Source: Murinocardiopsis flavida
Lineage (GTDB): Bacteria; Actinomycetota; Actinomycetes; Streptosporangiales; Streptosporangiaceae
Assembly (NCBI RefSeq): GCF_003014485.1
Contig: NZ_PYGA01000022.1
Coordinates: 57,864-121,863, forward strand
Length of the DNA: 64,000 nt
Direction: 5' to 3'
Of this stretch, positions 27,644 through 35,555 are shown one piece after another. Position numbers and translations under genes: made by a program. The first letter of the stretch is position 1. Every line of letters begins with the position of its first letter. Below the pieces are notes generated by a model. It made no database searches. It was not told the DNA's origin and saw nothing but the letters and a program-made list of their open reading frames with translations.

Positions 27644-28579
27644 GTGGCAGGCTCGAAGTTCATCCCCGACCGGGGGCTGACCAACCGCATGGTGCTGACC
27701 ATGGGGCTGCTGCTCCTGGTCTACATCATCTTCATCGCGGCGCTCATCGTTGTGGGCATGCCGTGGTGGCTCGTCCTGGTGGTGGTCCTCGGCTTCGCCG
27801 CGTTCCAGTACTTCGGCTCCGACAAGATCGCCATGTATTCGATGGGGGCCCGCGAGGTCACCCCCGAGCAGGCGCCCGAACTGCATGCGATCATCGACCG
27901 GCTGTGCGCCATGGCCGACATGCCCAAGCCGAAGGTCGCCATCGCCCAGACCGACGTCCCCAACGCGTTCGCCACCGGCCACAACGAGAAGAACGCCGTG
28001 GTCTGCGCCACGACCGGCATCCTGCGGCGGCTCGACAACGCCGAACTCGAGGCCGTGCTTGCGCACGAGCTGTCGCACGTCGCGCACCGCGACGTCATGG
28101 TCATGACGATCGCCGGGTTCCTCGGCATCATCGCCGGGTTCCTCACCCAGATGGGCCTGCGGTTCGTGGCGTTCGGCGGGGGCGGCCGCAACAACCAGAA
28201 CAACCCCGCCCTCATCGCGCTCGCCGTGGTGCTGGTGAGCGCGATCGTCTGGGCGCTGAGCTTCGTGCTGACCCGGGCGCTCTCGCGGTACCGGGAGCTG
28301 TCGGCCGACCGCGCCGCCGCCTACCTGACCGGGCGCCCCTCGGCCCTCGGCAGCGCCCTCACCAAGATCACCGGCGACATGGCGCGGATCCCCAGCAACG
28401 ACCTCCGCAAGGCCGAGCCGTTCAACGCGTTCTTCTTCACCCCCGCCACCTCCAAGAAGGGGTTCTCCATCAGCACCCTGTTCGCCACCCACCCGCCCAT
28501 GGAGCAGCGGCTCGCGCAGCTGGGCGACATCTCCCGCCAGCTCGGGCAGGGCGGCGGGCCGGCGGGGGCCGTCGAGTAG
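27644..28579 (+). CDS. htpX: HtpX-type membrane zinc metalloprotease
   Basis: 311 aa from GTG 27644, with AAGGCGG upstream. An M48 membrane protease that degrades misfolded membrane proteins. Two N-terminal membrane helices (about 16-60) are followed by the zinc site LAHELSHVAHRD (HExxH) and the third ligand in YRELSADRAAAYLTGR; two more helices lie between them. The C-terminus ends in SKKGFSISTLFATHPPMEQR, typical of HtpX. It lies between pspAA and pspAB, which supports a role in membrane stress. The 230-bp gap before it contains CCGTTGTACGG, a short palindrome of unknown use. Confidence 0.93.
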   Translation: MAGSKFIPDRGLTNRMVLTMGLLLLVYIIFIAALIVVGMPWWLVLVVVLGFAAFQYFGSDKIAMYSMGAREVTPEQAPELHAIIDRLCAMADMPKPKVAIAQTDVPNAFATGHNEKNAVVCATTGILRRLDNAELEAVLAHELSHVAHRDVMVMTIAGFLGIIAGFLTQMGLRFVAFGGGGRNNQNNPALIALAVVLVSAIVWALSFVLTRALSRYRELSADRAAAYLTGRPSALGSALTKITGDMARIPSNDLRKAEPFNAFFFTPATSKKGFSISTLFATHPPMEQRLAQLGDISRQLGQGGGPAGAVE

Positions 28580-28654
28580 CGGCGCGGCGGCGCACAATGG
28601 TCCACAGGAGAACGACCCGGTGCGAACAACCCAGTGCATGAGGGGACGACGACC

Positions 28655-29239
28655 ATGAGCTTTCTGCGGGCGCTGCTGGGCAGGTCCAAGCCTGCCAAAC
28701 CCGACCTCGACCGGCTGTTCGGACTGCCCTCGGCGGCGGTGACCCTCGACGCCGCGGCCGGGTTCACCCCCACCGGGACCGGCTCCGTGGCGTTCCGCGC
28801 GGCCGAGGGCCGGGCGTTCGCCGACCTGGAGAAGGAGATCACCGCGCTCCTCGACGCCGACAACGGCCCGCCGGTGGAGCAGCAGCGCGACGAGTACGGC
28901 TACACCTGGCTGGTGGTGCGCAGCGGGTCGACCGACTCGATGGACATCAGCGACCTGGTGACCGACCTGCACGCCGTCAACTCCTCGCTGGAGCACGCCG
29001 GGTTCGGGCCGTCGCTGCTCTGCTCGCTGGTGGGCTTCTCCGACGACAGCGGCCGCCGCTTCGCGCTGGTGTACCTGTACAAGCGCGGCACGTTCTACCC
29101 GTTCGCCCCGCAGCCGGGCCAGCGGCGCGACAACGCGCTCGAATTGCAGATGGCCGCCTATGTCGGCAACGACCTCCAGGTGGAGGAGGACAAGTCGCGC
29201 TGGTTCCCGGTCTACGGCGCCCCCGGCCTGACCGGCTGA
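28655..29239 (+). CDS. pspAB: PspA-associated protein PspAB
   Basis: 194 aa, soluble. It opens with MSFLRALLGRSKPAKPDLDR and contains EYGYTWLVVRSGSTDSMDIS and FALVYLYKRGTFYPFAP. This matches the PspAB family found with PspA and HtpX in actinobacteria; a binding or chaperone function is assumed but unproven. ATG 28655 follows GAGGGGACGACGACC. It ends the cluster that starts at 26334. Confidence 0.85.
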   Translation: MSFLRALLGRSKPAKPDLDRLFGLPSAAVTLDAAAGFTPTGTGSVAFRAAEGRAFADLEKEITALLDADNGPPVEQQRDEYGYTWLVVRSGSTDSMDISDLVTDLHAVNSSLEHAGFGPSLLCSLVGFSDDSGRRFALVYLYKRGTFYPFAPQPGQRRDNALELQMAAYVGNDLQVEEDKSRWFPVYGAPGLTG

Positions 29240-29267
29240 CACCGGTACGCAGCCGCGGCACACCGGC

Positions 29268-29305
29268 GCCGTAGTTCCATGAAGCCGTAGTTCCGTGAAA
29301 CGGAA
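29268..29305 (+). promoter_or_regulatory. Tandem 16-bp repeat with operator-like palindrome before glycerate kinase
   Basis: GCCGTAGTTCCATGAA (29268-29283) and GCCGTAGTTCCGTGAA (29284-29299) are adjacent copies differing by one base. The second runs into TTCCGT-GAA-ACGGAA (29291-29305), a perfect 6-bp inverted repeat. This lies 77 bp before the kinase start. The regulator is unknown. Confidence 0.45.
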
Positions 29306-29381
29306 ACGAATTACCGAAATACGGAGGAATCCGCGGCCCCGGTCTAGTGCTCCGCGGCGCCGGGCGGGCACACTGGGCACC

Positions 29382-30485
29382 GTGCGTATCGTTATTGCCC
29401 CTGACAAGTTCGCCGGGACCCTGAGCGCCATCGAGGCGGCCCGCGCGGTCGCCGACGGCTGGCGCGACACCGTCCCCGACCTCGACGCCCAACTCATCCC
29501 GCTCTCCGACGGCGGGCCGGGGTTCGTCGAGGTCCTGCACGCCGCCCTCGGCGGCACGACCGTCGGCATCGACGTCACCGGCCCCCTGGGCGACCCCGTC
29601 GCGGCCGAGTACCTGCTGGTGGACGACACCGCTTACATCGAGAGCGCCCAGGCGTGCGGCCTGCACCTCGTTCCCGAGGACCGGCGCGACCCCGGGCGCA
29701 CCACCACCGCCGGGGTCGGCGAGCTCATCGCCCACGCCATCGGGGCGGGCGCGCGCAGCGTCGTCGTGGGCCTGGGCGGCAGCGCCACCAACGACGGCGG
29801 CGCCGGCCTGCTCGCGGCCCTCGGCGCGGCCCCGGCCGACGGGCTCGCCGCCGGCGGCGGTGCGCTCGGCGCGCTGCCCGGCGGCGTCGACCTGTCCGCC
29901 GCCGTCGCCGCCACCAAGGGCGTCCGCCTGGTCGCGGCGACCGACGTCGACAACCCGCTGCTCGGCATCCACGGAGCGAGCGCGGTCTTCGGCCCGCAGA
30001 AGGGCGCCGACGACGACCAGGTGCAGCGCCTCGACGCGGCGCTCGCGGTCTTCGCCGACGCCACCGACCCCTCCGGCGCGCTGCGCGCCACCCCCGGCGC
30101 CGGCGCGGCCGGCGGCCTGGGCTACGCCCTGCTGCTGCTCGGCGGGACCGTGGAGTCCGGCGTCTCACGCGTCCTGGCGGCTGTCGACCTCGCCGGGCAG
30201 GTCGCGTCGGCCGACGTCGTGATCACCGGTGAGGGCTCCTTCGACTTCCAGTCGCTGCGGGGCAAGCTCCCGCACGGTGTCGCGCGGACGGCGACCGAGC
30301 AGGGCGTCCCCTGCATCGTCCTGGCCGGGCGGGTGACGGTCGGCCGCAGGGAGGCCGCCGCCGCGGGGATCAGCGAGATGTACTCGCTGGTGGAGTCGGC
30401 GGGGTCGGCCGAGGCCGCGCTCAGCCGCTCGGCCGCGGAACTGCGGATTCTCGCCGCCCGCGTCGCCGGGCTGTGGCAGCGCTGA
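29382..30485 (+). CDS. glxK: Glycerate kinase
   Basis: 367 aa from GTG 29382 (VRIVIAPDKFAGTLSAIEAA). Phosphorylates glycerate, linking glyoxylate-derived glycerate to glycolysis. The family motifs are IAPDKFAGTLSA at the start, LIPLSDGGPGFVEVL, VVVGLGGSATNDGGAGLLAA and VITGEGSFDFQSLRGKLPHG. The length is normal for the type 1 family. erpA follows 240 bp later in the same direction, as in M. tuberculosis. The palindrome at 29291-29305 may control it. Confidence 0.94.
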   Translation: MRIVIAPDKFAGTLSAIEAARAVADGWRDTVPDLDAQLIPLSDGGPGFVEVLHAALGGTTVGIDVTGPLGDPVAAEYLLVDDTAYIESAQACGLHLVPEDRRDPGRTTTAGVGELIAHAIGAGARSVVVGLGGSATNDGGAGLLAALGAAPADGLAAGGGALGALPGGVDLSAAVAATKGVRLVAATDVDNPLLGIHGASAVFGPQKGADDDQVQRLDAALAVFADATDPSGALRATPGAGAAGGLGYALLLLGGTVESGVSRVLAAVDLAGQVASADVVITGEGSFDFQSLRGKLPHGVARTATEQGVPCIVLAGRVTVGRREAAAAGISEMYSLVESAGSAEAALSRSAAELRILAARVAGLWQR

Positions 30486-30724
30486 ACCCCTGCGCACAGG
30501 GCGTCGCGGCCGATCGCGGGCCGATCCGCGGGGCGATCTGCGGGGCGACCGGTGCGTCGCGCGATGGCGATGTGGCCCGCGACGACCTAACCTGGGGGGC
30601 AACAGGAAGAAGCGTCCGCGCTCGCGACGGGGAACGGCAAGGAATGTCCCGCCGCGCCACGATGTTGTTCGATGTCGAGGTCGCCGTGCGGCCGCCACCC
30701 CTTTTTTTTACAGGAGCTATGCAG

Positions 30725-31075
30725 ATGACGGTTCAGAGCGAGGCCACCGCACAGGGGATCCACCTGACGGACGGGGCGGCAGGCAAGGTCAAAGCACTCC
30801 TTGACCAGGAGGGGCGTACCGACCTCAGGCTTCGCGTCGCCGTACAGCCCGGCGGCTGCTCGGGGCTGCGCTACCAGTTGTTCTTCGACGAGCGCGAGCT
30901 CGACGGCGACGTCACGGCCGACTTCGGCGGCGTCGAGGTCGTCACCGACCGCATGAGCGCCCCCTACCTCATCGGGGCGACGGTCGACTTCGTCGACACC
31001 ATCGAGAAGCAGGGCTTCACGATCGACAACCCCAACGCCACCGGCTCCTGCGCCTGCGGCGACTCCTTCAACTAG
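30725..31075 (+). CDS. erpA: Iron-sulfur cluster insertion protein (HesB/ErpA type)
   Basis: 116 aa A-type carrier. The three cluster-binding Cys are in VQPGGCSGLRYQ and GSCACGDSF. It delivers Fe-S clusters to apoproteins, and candidates in this window include LipA and the Rieske protein. ATG 30725 is preceded by AGGAG with 9 nt spacing; ATG 30719 is too close to it. A run of eight T at about 30702-30709, rare in this genome, lies before the ribosome site. Confidence 0.93.
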   Translation: MTVQSEATAQGIHLTDGAAGKVKALLDQEGRTDLRLRVAVQPGGCSGLRYQLFFDERELDGDVTADFGGVEVVTDRMSAPYLIGATVDFVDTIEKQGFTIDNPNATGSCACGDSFN

Positions 31076-31161
31076 GCAGGGGGTCGTCCGGGAGCGGCCC
31101 GTTCGCGGCCGCGCCCCGGCGCCGCCCGGAGCCCGGTCCGCTGCGGCCGGACCCCGCTGCG

Positions 31162-31191
31162 AAGGCCCGTGCGGTCCACCGCACGGGCCTT
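31162..31191 (+). terminator. erpA terminator
   Basis: AAGGCCCGTGCGGT (31162-31175) pairs with ACCGCACGGGCCTT (31178-31191), a perfect 14-bp stem, followed by TGTCATGTGTCTTG. Confidence 0.8.
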
Positions 31192-31331
31192 GTCATGTGT
31201 CTTGTCATGGGCCCGGCGCGCCACGTCGTGCGACCGCTCGGGCACACCAAGCACTGGCGCCTCCGAGAGCAGTCGGTACTCTTAGGGTTCATCCGCTCGT
31301 CCCGAACCCCCGACCCAAGGAGCCCTCCGCA

Positions 31332-32306
31332 GTGCGCATCGCGGTTACCGGATCCATCGCCACCGATCACCTGATGACCTTCGACGGACGGTTCGCCGAA
31401 CAGCTCATCGCCGACCAACTGGAGCAGGTCTCGCTGTCCTTCCTGGTCGACGAGTTGAACGTGCGGCGCGGGGGAGTCGCCGCGAACATCACCTTCGCAA
31501 TGGGCCGCCTGGGCCTCACCCCCCTCCTCGTGGGCGCCGCCGGCGGCGACTTCGCCGAGTACCGGTCCTGGCTCGACCGCCACGGGGTCGACACCTCAGC
31601 GGTGCACATCTCCGAGATCCGCCATACGGCGCGCTTCGTGTGCACGACCGACCGCGACCACAACCAGATCGCGTCCTTCTACGCCGGGGCCATGGCCGAG
31701 GCCCGCAACATCGAGCTCGGCGCCGTCGCCGAGCGGCACGGCGGCCTCGACCTCGTGCTGATCGGCGCCGACGACCCCGAGGCGATGCTGCGCCACAGCG
31801 ACGAGTGCCGCGCCCGCTCGTTCCCCTTCGCCGCCGACCCCTCGCAGCAGCTCGCCCTCATGGAGGGTCCCGAGGTCCGCCGCCTGGTCGAGGGCGCCCG
31901 GTACCTCTTCACCAACGAGTACGAGAAGGCGCTCTGCGAGCAGAAGACCGGGTGGAGCGACCAGGAGGTGCTCGAACGGGTGGGCACCCGCCTCACCACC
32001 CTCGGCGCCAAGGGCGTGCGCATCGACCGCGACGGCGAGCCGCCGCTGCACGTCCCCGCGGCCGCCGTCAAGGTCCAGGTGGAGCCCACCGGTGTGGGCG
32101 ACGCGTTCCGCGCGGGCTTCCTCGCCGGGGTCTCCTGGGGGCTGGGGCTCGAACGCAGCGCCCAGGTCGGCAACGCCATGGCCGTGCACATCCTCGAGGT
32201 CGACGGCCCGCAGGAGTACACGGTCTCCAAGGAGAGCCTGCTGGAGCGGTTGGCCACCTCCTACGGCGACGACTCCGCCGCCGAGGTCGAACCGCACCTC
32301 GCCTGA
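31332..32306 (+). CDS. adoK: Adenosine kinase, PfkB family
   Basis: 324 aa from GTG 31332 (VRIAVTGSIATDHLMTFDGR). PfkB/ribokinase fold, with the substrate-binding GGVAANITFAMGRLG and the catalytic PTGVGDAFRAGFLAG (Asp as base). The sequence follows the mycobacterial adenosine kinase closely, for example HTARFVCTTDRDHNQIASF and FAADPSQQLALMEG. This makes adenosine kinase (adenosine to AMP, purine salvage) more likely than a sugar kinase. Located between erpA and the respiratory genes as in M. tuberculosis. Ends at a double terminator. Confidence 0.9.
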   Translation: MRIAVTGSIATDHLMTFDGRFAEQLIADQLEQVSLSFLVDELNVRRGGVAANITFAMGRLGLTPLLVGAAGGDFAEYRSWLDRHGVDTSAVHISEIRHTARFVCTTDRDHNQIASFYAGAMAEARNIELGAVAERHGGLDLVLIGADDPEAMLRHSDECRARSFPFAADPSQQLALMEGPEVRRLVEGARYLFTNEYEKALCEQKTGWSDQEVLERVGTRLTTLGAKGVRIDRDGEPPLHVPAAAVKVQVEPTGVGDAFRAGFLAGVSWGLGLERSAQVGNAMAVHILEVDGPQEYTVSKESLLERLATSYGDDSAAEVEPHLA

Positions 32307-32319
32307 TCCCGCCGCGACC

Positions 32320-32394
32320 GTGGGGCCCCGCCGCGCCTGCGGCGGGGCCCCACGCGCGTCGGGGGCCGGGGGAGCCCGGCCCCCGACGCGCGTG
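32320..32394. terminator. Two overlapping bidirectional terminators
   Basis: First hairpin: GTGGGGCCCCGCCGC (32320-32334) with GCGGCGGGGCCCCAC (32339-32353). Second: a 20-bp arm at 32351-32370 (CACGCGCGTCGGGGGCCGGG) with its perfect complement at 32375-32394. They separate the convergent adoK and DUF2470 genes. Confidence 0.85.
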
Positions 32395-32412
32395 GGACGC
32401 GGGGGCGCGGGT

Positions 32413-33186
32413 TCAGCGGGCCGCGCCGCTGCCGGTGAGCAGGTCGCCCAGCGCCTGCCTGAGGGCGTGCGGGTCGCCGGCGCGTGCGCTCCACGGCACC
32501 CGAACGAGGACCGGGTGGGACCCGCTGTACGGGGCCACCCACAGGGTGGCGCCCCGGGAGTCGAGCTCCCACAGCCAGGTCGAGCCGTCGGGGACGTCGG
32601 CGACGCCCCGCGCGGCGGCGGCGAGCTCGTCGCGGTGGCAGTCGTTGGCGTGGCCGAGGAGGCGTTCGGCCGCGTCGGTCAGCGGATCGGGGCGGGCGGC
32701 GCGGAAGAGGTCGCCGTCGATCACCCCCGCGGTGTCGTAGGTGGCGTAGAACACCAGCGTCGGCGCGATTCTGACCAGCAGCGGAGCATCCGTTCCCGGA
32801 TCGCGGTCGACCGCGCTGATCAGGTCCTCCTCAGGGGTCCGCTCCCACACGGCGAGGGCTGCGGCGCGGCGCTCGTGGGGCGGAACGGCGGACAGCCATC
32901 CTTCGCACCACAGCCGAGCGCGTACAGTAGGTGTCTGACCCACATGCCGCAGCGCGGAGAGGTCGACGCTGACCGCAAGGTCGGGGCATTCGTGCAGGGT
33001 CGCCCATGGCAGCTCGTGCAATGGGTGTCCCGTGTCGATCTTCAGTACCACGCGACCGGCATGATCGACTGCCCCACGCACGCTGAAACGCGCGCTGGGA
33101 TCGTCTGCCATCGCCACCGTGGTCGGGGTCGCCGTGGTGGCGAGGGAACGGATCCGCTCGACTTCGGGCGGACTGGGCTGTCGCAT
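32413..33186 (-). CDS. DUF2470 domain protein, probably iron-regulated
   Basis: 257 aa from ATG 33186, which has a very strong Shine-Dalgarno sequence (AGGAGGTGTC). The N-terminus resembles the flavin-fold region of haem-utilisation proteins (DPSARFSVRGAVDHAGRVVL). The C-terminal part has AERLLGHANDCHRDELAAAA, typical of DUF2470, whose members are often linked to iron or haem use. A DmdR1/IdeR-like box at 33201-33219 lies right upstream, which fits iron repression. The exact reaction is unknown. No signal peptide. Divergent from rpsD. Confidence 0.82.
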   Translation of the reverse strand: MRQPSPPEVERIRSLATTATPTTVAMADDPSARFSVRGAVDHAGRVVLKIDTGHPLHELPWATLHECPDLAVSVDLSALRHVGQTPTVRARLWCEGWLSAVPPHERRAAALAVWERTPEEDLISAVDRDPGTDAPLLVRIAPTLVFYATYDTAGVIDGDLFRAARPDPLTDAAERLLGHANDCHRDELAAAARGVADVPDGSTWLWELDSRGATLWVAPYSGSHPVLVRVPWSARAGDPHALRQALGDLLTGSGAAR

Positions 33187-33200
33187 GACACCTCCTAGAC

Positions 33201-33219
33201 TTAGGCAAGCCTTACCTAG
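33201..33219. promoter_or_regulatory. Iron box (IdeR/DmdR1-type operator)
   Basis: TTAGGCAAGCCTTACCTAG matches 14 of 19 positions of the actinobacterial iron box TTAGGTTAGGCTAACCTAA and is nearly symmetric. It lies 15 bp before the DUF2470 start and 45 bp before the rpsD start. It probably represses the DUF2470 gene when iron is plentiful; an effect on rpsD is possible but unproven. Confidence 0.75.
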
Positions 33220-33263
33220 GATTCCCGTTTTTTCAAGTGACCGTGAAGACGGAGGACTTTGCA

Positions 33264-33875
33264 ATGCGCTACACCGGACCCAAGGTGCGGTTGTCCCGGC
33301 GCGCCGGCACCCCGCTGACCCGTAAGGCGGTCAGCTACTTCGAGAAGCGGCCGTACCCCCCGGGTGAGCACGGCCGCCGCGTCCGTCGCTCCACCAGCGA
33401 CTACGCCGTTCGCCAGGCCGAGAAGCAGAAGCTGCGCTGGTACTACGACCTCAGCGAGAAGCAGCTCGCGAAGGTCTACGAGAACGCCAAGAAGCGTTCC
33501 GGCCGTACCGGTGAGGAGATGATCTCCGACCTGGAGCTGCGCCTGGTGACCGTCGTGCTGCGGGCGGGCTTCGCCGCCTCGATCTACGCCGCGCGCCAGT
33601 TCGTGAACCACGGCCACATCACGGTCGACGGCAAGAAGGTCGACATCCCGTCGTACGTGGTCAAGCCGGGCCAGATCATCGGCGTCCGGGAGAAGTCCCG
33701 GACCATGGTGCCGTTCGTCGAGGCCGCCGAGGGCGTCCACGCCGACGACAAGATCGCGGGCTTCCTCGCGGTCAGCCACAAGGACCTGCGGATCGCCGTG
33801 GTCGACCGGCCCAAGCGCGAGCAGGTGCCGGTGCCCTTCGACGAGCAGCTCGTCGTGGAGTACTACGCGCGCTGA
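33264..33875 (+). CDS. rpsD: 30S ribosomal protein S4
   Basis: 203 aa from ATG 33264 with GGAGGAC upstream. N-terminal S4 domain (MRYTGPKVRLSRRAGTPLTR, EKRPYPPGEHGRR) and the RNA-binding S4 domain (RQFVNHGHITVDGKKVDIPS), ending in EQLVVEYYAR. No Cys residues, so it is the zinc-free form. It is one of the first proteins to bind 16S rRNA. The gene stands alone, not beside rpsM-rpsK-rpoA, which also occurs in Streptomyces. A second rpsD elsewhere in the genome cannot be excluded. Confidence 0.95.
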   Translation: MRYTGPKVRLSRRAGTPLTRKAVSYFEKRPYPPGEHGRRVRRSTSDYAVRQAEKQKLRWYYDLSEKQLAKVYENAKKRSGRTGEEMISDLELRLVTVVLRAGFAASIYAARQFVNHGHITVDGKKVDIPSYVVKPGQIIGVREKSRTMVPFVEAAEGVHADDKIAGFLAVSHKDLRIAVVDRPKREQVPVPFDEQLVVEYYAR

Positions 33876-33898
33876 TCAGCACCACCGCGTGCAGTGGC

Positions 33899-33928
33899 AG
33901 GGGCCGTCCGAGTCATCGGGCGGCCCTT
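33899..33928 (+). terminator. rpsD terminator
   Basis: AGGGGCCGTCCGA (33899-33911) pairs with TCGGGCGGCCCTT (33916-33928), allowing two G-U pairs, with a 4-nt loop. Confidence 0.65.
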
Positions 33929-33983
33929 CGCCGTGTCGGGCCCCCGCCTCCGGGCGTTCGGGCACCGGCCCGCACAGGCAGGG

Positions 33984-34220
33984 CTAGTACATGCGCCGAA
34001 TGTGGTAGGCGCTGCCCTGGTGCAGCGGCACCTCGGCCACGAACTCCTGGAGCTTCATCCGGCACCACGAGGGGATGTCGGCCTGCGCCGCGGGGTCGTC
34101 GGCGGTCACCGCGATGACGGACCCGATCGGCACCTCGCGGATGCGCCCCGCGAGCATGATGATCGGGATCGGGCACTTGCGTCCGATCGCGTCGATGGTC
34201 AGCACCGGCTGATCAGCCAC
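33984..34220 (-). CDS. TusA-family sulfur carrier protein
   Basis: 78 aa. The hallmark IGRKCPIPIIMLAGRIRE holds the active Cys-Pro-x-Pro, followed by VIAVTADDPAAQADIPSWC and a final short strand. TusA-like proteins relay sulfur from cysteine desulfurases to tRNA thiolation, molybdenum cofactor or other acceptors. Which pathway is served here is not shown. Similar genes stand next to the cytochrome oxidase genes in Streptomyces. Convergent with rpsD, divergent from ctaC. Confidence 0.9.
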   Translation of the reverse strand: MADQPVLTIDAIGRKCPIPIIMLAGRIREVPIGSVIAVTADDPAAQADIPSWCRMKLQEFVAEVPLHQGSAYHIRRMY

Positions 34221-34679
34221 CAGCGACTCCTTTGAACCGAGGCCGCCCCGGGCGCCGGGGCGGTCCGCACCGCTCCCTCCATCCTTCCTTACCCGCCGCG
34301 GGTGCTAAACGGCACCCGGTTCGGGGGTCGGCCGACCCAGCGATACGCTCGCTGTAGTCCGCTCGTGGACGGGAATCCCGCAGGCACCGTGGCAGCGTGA
34401 GGGGCCCGCCCCCGGCGGACCGAGGCCGTCACGACGGCCGAGGAGACGATCGCGGACCGTCCCCGCAAACGGGGCGCCGCACGCCAACCAGGGGCGCCCC
34501 GTGGGCACCGGTCCGAGGCACAGGGCGCCCGGCACGCGAGCCGGGCCGACGCAACACGCTGACCTGAGCAGACCCCTGATCGGCCGCGGCGACAGTTCGC
34601 GATAATGTTTCCCCTTGACAATCTTTGGACACACCAATGCCCGCGCGCACCGCGGGCATCACCGCTGGGAAGGCAATCC
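34221..34679. other. Long promoter/leader region before ctaC
   Basis: About 460 bp with no supported gene. GATAAT at 34601-34606 is a possible -10 for ctaC. TTGACA at 34615-34620 looks like a -35 but has no -10 at 16-18 bp. No recognised riboswitch or redox operator was found. Confidence 0.4.
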
Positions 34680-35555
34680 GTGAGTCCGACCCGCCATAGG
34701 AATCGGCGCTCCGCGCTGCGCCGATGGGTACCACGTGGCGCGGCGCTGGCCGCGTTGGGCATAGCCGCGACCGGCTGCGCGTCGAACGAGTACACCCGCT
34801 TGGGTGTGCCGGAGCCCATCACCGAGCAGGCCGATCGCGTCCTCGCGCTCTGGCAGGGCTCCTGGGTGGCGGCGTTCGCGGTCGGCATTCTCGTGTGGGG
34901 GCTGATCGTCTGGACGGTCATCTTCCACCGCAAGCGCTCGGAGAAGCTGCCGCCGCAGGTGCGGTACAACATGCCCATCGAGGCGCTCTACACCGTCCTG
35001 CCGATCGTCATCATCTCGGTCCTGTTCTACTTCACCGCGCGTGACCAGAGCATCCTGATGGAGACCGAGGAGAAGGCCGACGTCAACATCGAGGTCGTCG
35101 GCTTCCAGTGGAGCTGGCAGTTCCGCTACCTCGACGAGAAGGGACCCGCGGGCGAGCCGCTGGCCGTCGAGGGCATCCCCGGCGAGGACCCCACCCTGGT
35201 GATCCCGAGCGGCCAGGTCGTGAACTTCAAGCTCAACTCGCCCGACGTCATCCACTCCTTCTGGATCCCCGCGTTCCTGTTCAAGATGGACGTCATCCCC
35301 GGCCAGGAGAACGAGTTCCAGGTCAAGGTCAAGGAGGGCGTCGAGGGCGAGTTCGCCGGCCGCTGCGCCGAGCTGTGCGGCGCCGACCACTCCCGGATGC
35401 TGTTCAACGTCGAGGTCGTCGACCCCGCCGACTACGACGACCGCATCAACGAGCTCCGCAAGGAGGCGGTCGAGGCCGAGGAGCCCGTCACGGAGCAGGA
35501 GGGCGAGCCCGCTCCGTCCGCCGAGCCGAGCCCAGAGGAGGCAGGCCAGTCATGA
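34680..35555 (+). CDS. ctaC: Cytochrome c oxidase subunit II
   Basis: 291 aa lipoprotein from GTG 34680 with GGGAAGG upstream. The signal peptide ends in a lipobox ([10 protein letters not shown]), followed by two membrane helices (about 57-77 and 98-118). The extracellular cupredoxin domain has the CuA site in [20 protein letters not shown] and the His in [11 protein letters not shown]. It accepts electrons from the cytochrome c of QcrC and passes them to CtaD. Its stop overlaps the ctaD start (ATGA), so translation is coupled. The C-terminal tail is Glu/Pro-rich. Confidence 0.97.
   Translation: MSPTRHRNRRSALRRWVPRGAALAALGIAATGCASNEYTRLGVPEPITEQADRVLALWQGSWVAAFAVGILVWGLIVWTVIFHRKRSEKLPPQVRYNMPIEALYTVLPIVIISVLFYFTARDQSILMETEEKADVNIEVVGFQWSWQFRYLDEKGPAGEPLAVEGIPGEDPTLVIPSGQVVNFKLNSPDVIHSFWIPAFLFKMDVIPGQENEFQVKVKEGVEGEFAGRCAELCGADHSRMLFNVEVVDPADYDDRINELRKEAVEAEEPVTEQEGEPAPSAEPSPEEAGQS

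Noticed and set aside
34615..34642. TTGACA as the -35 of ctaC
   Set aside because: No -10-like hexamer lies 16-18 bp downstream; the nearby GATAAT lies upstream of it.
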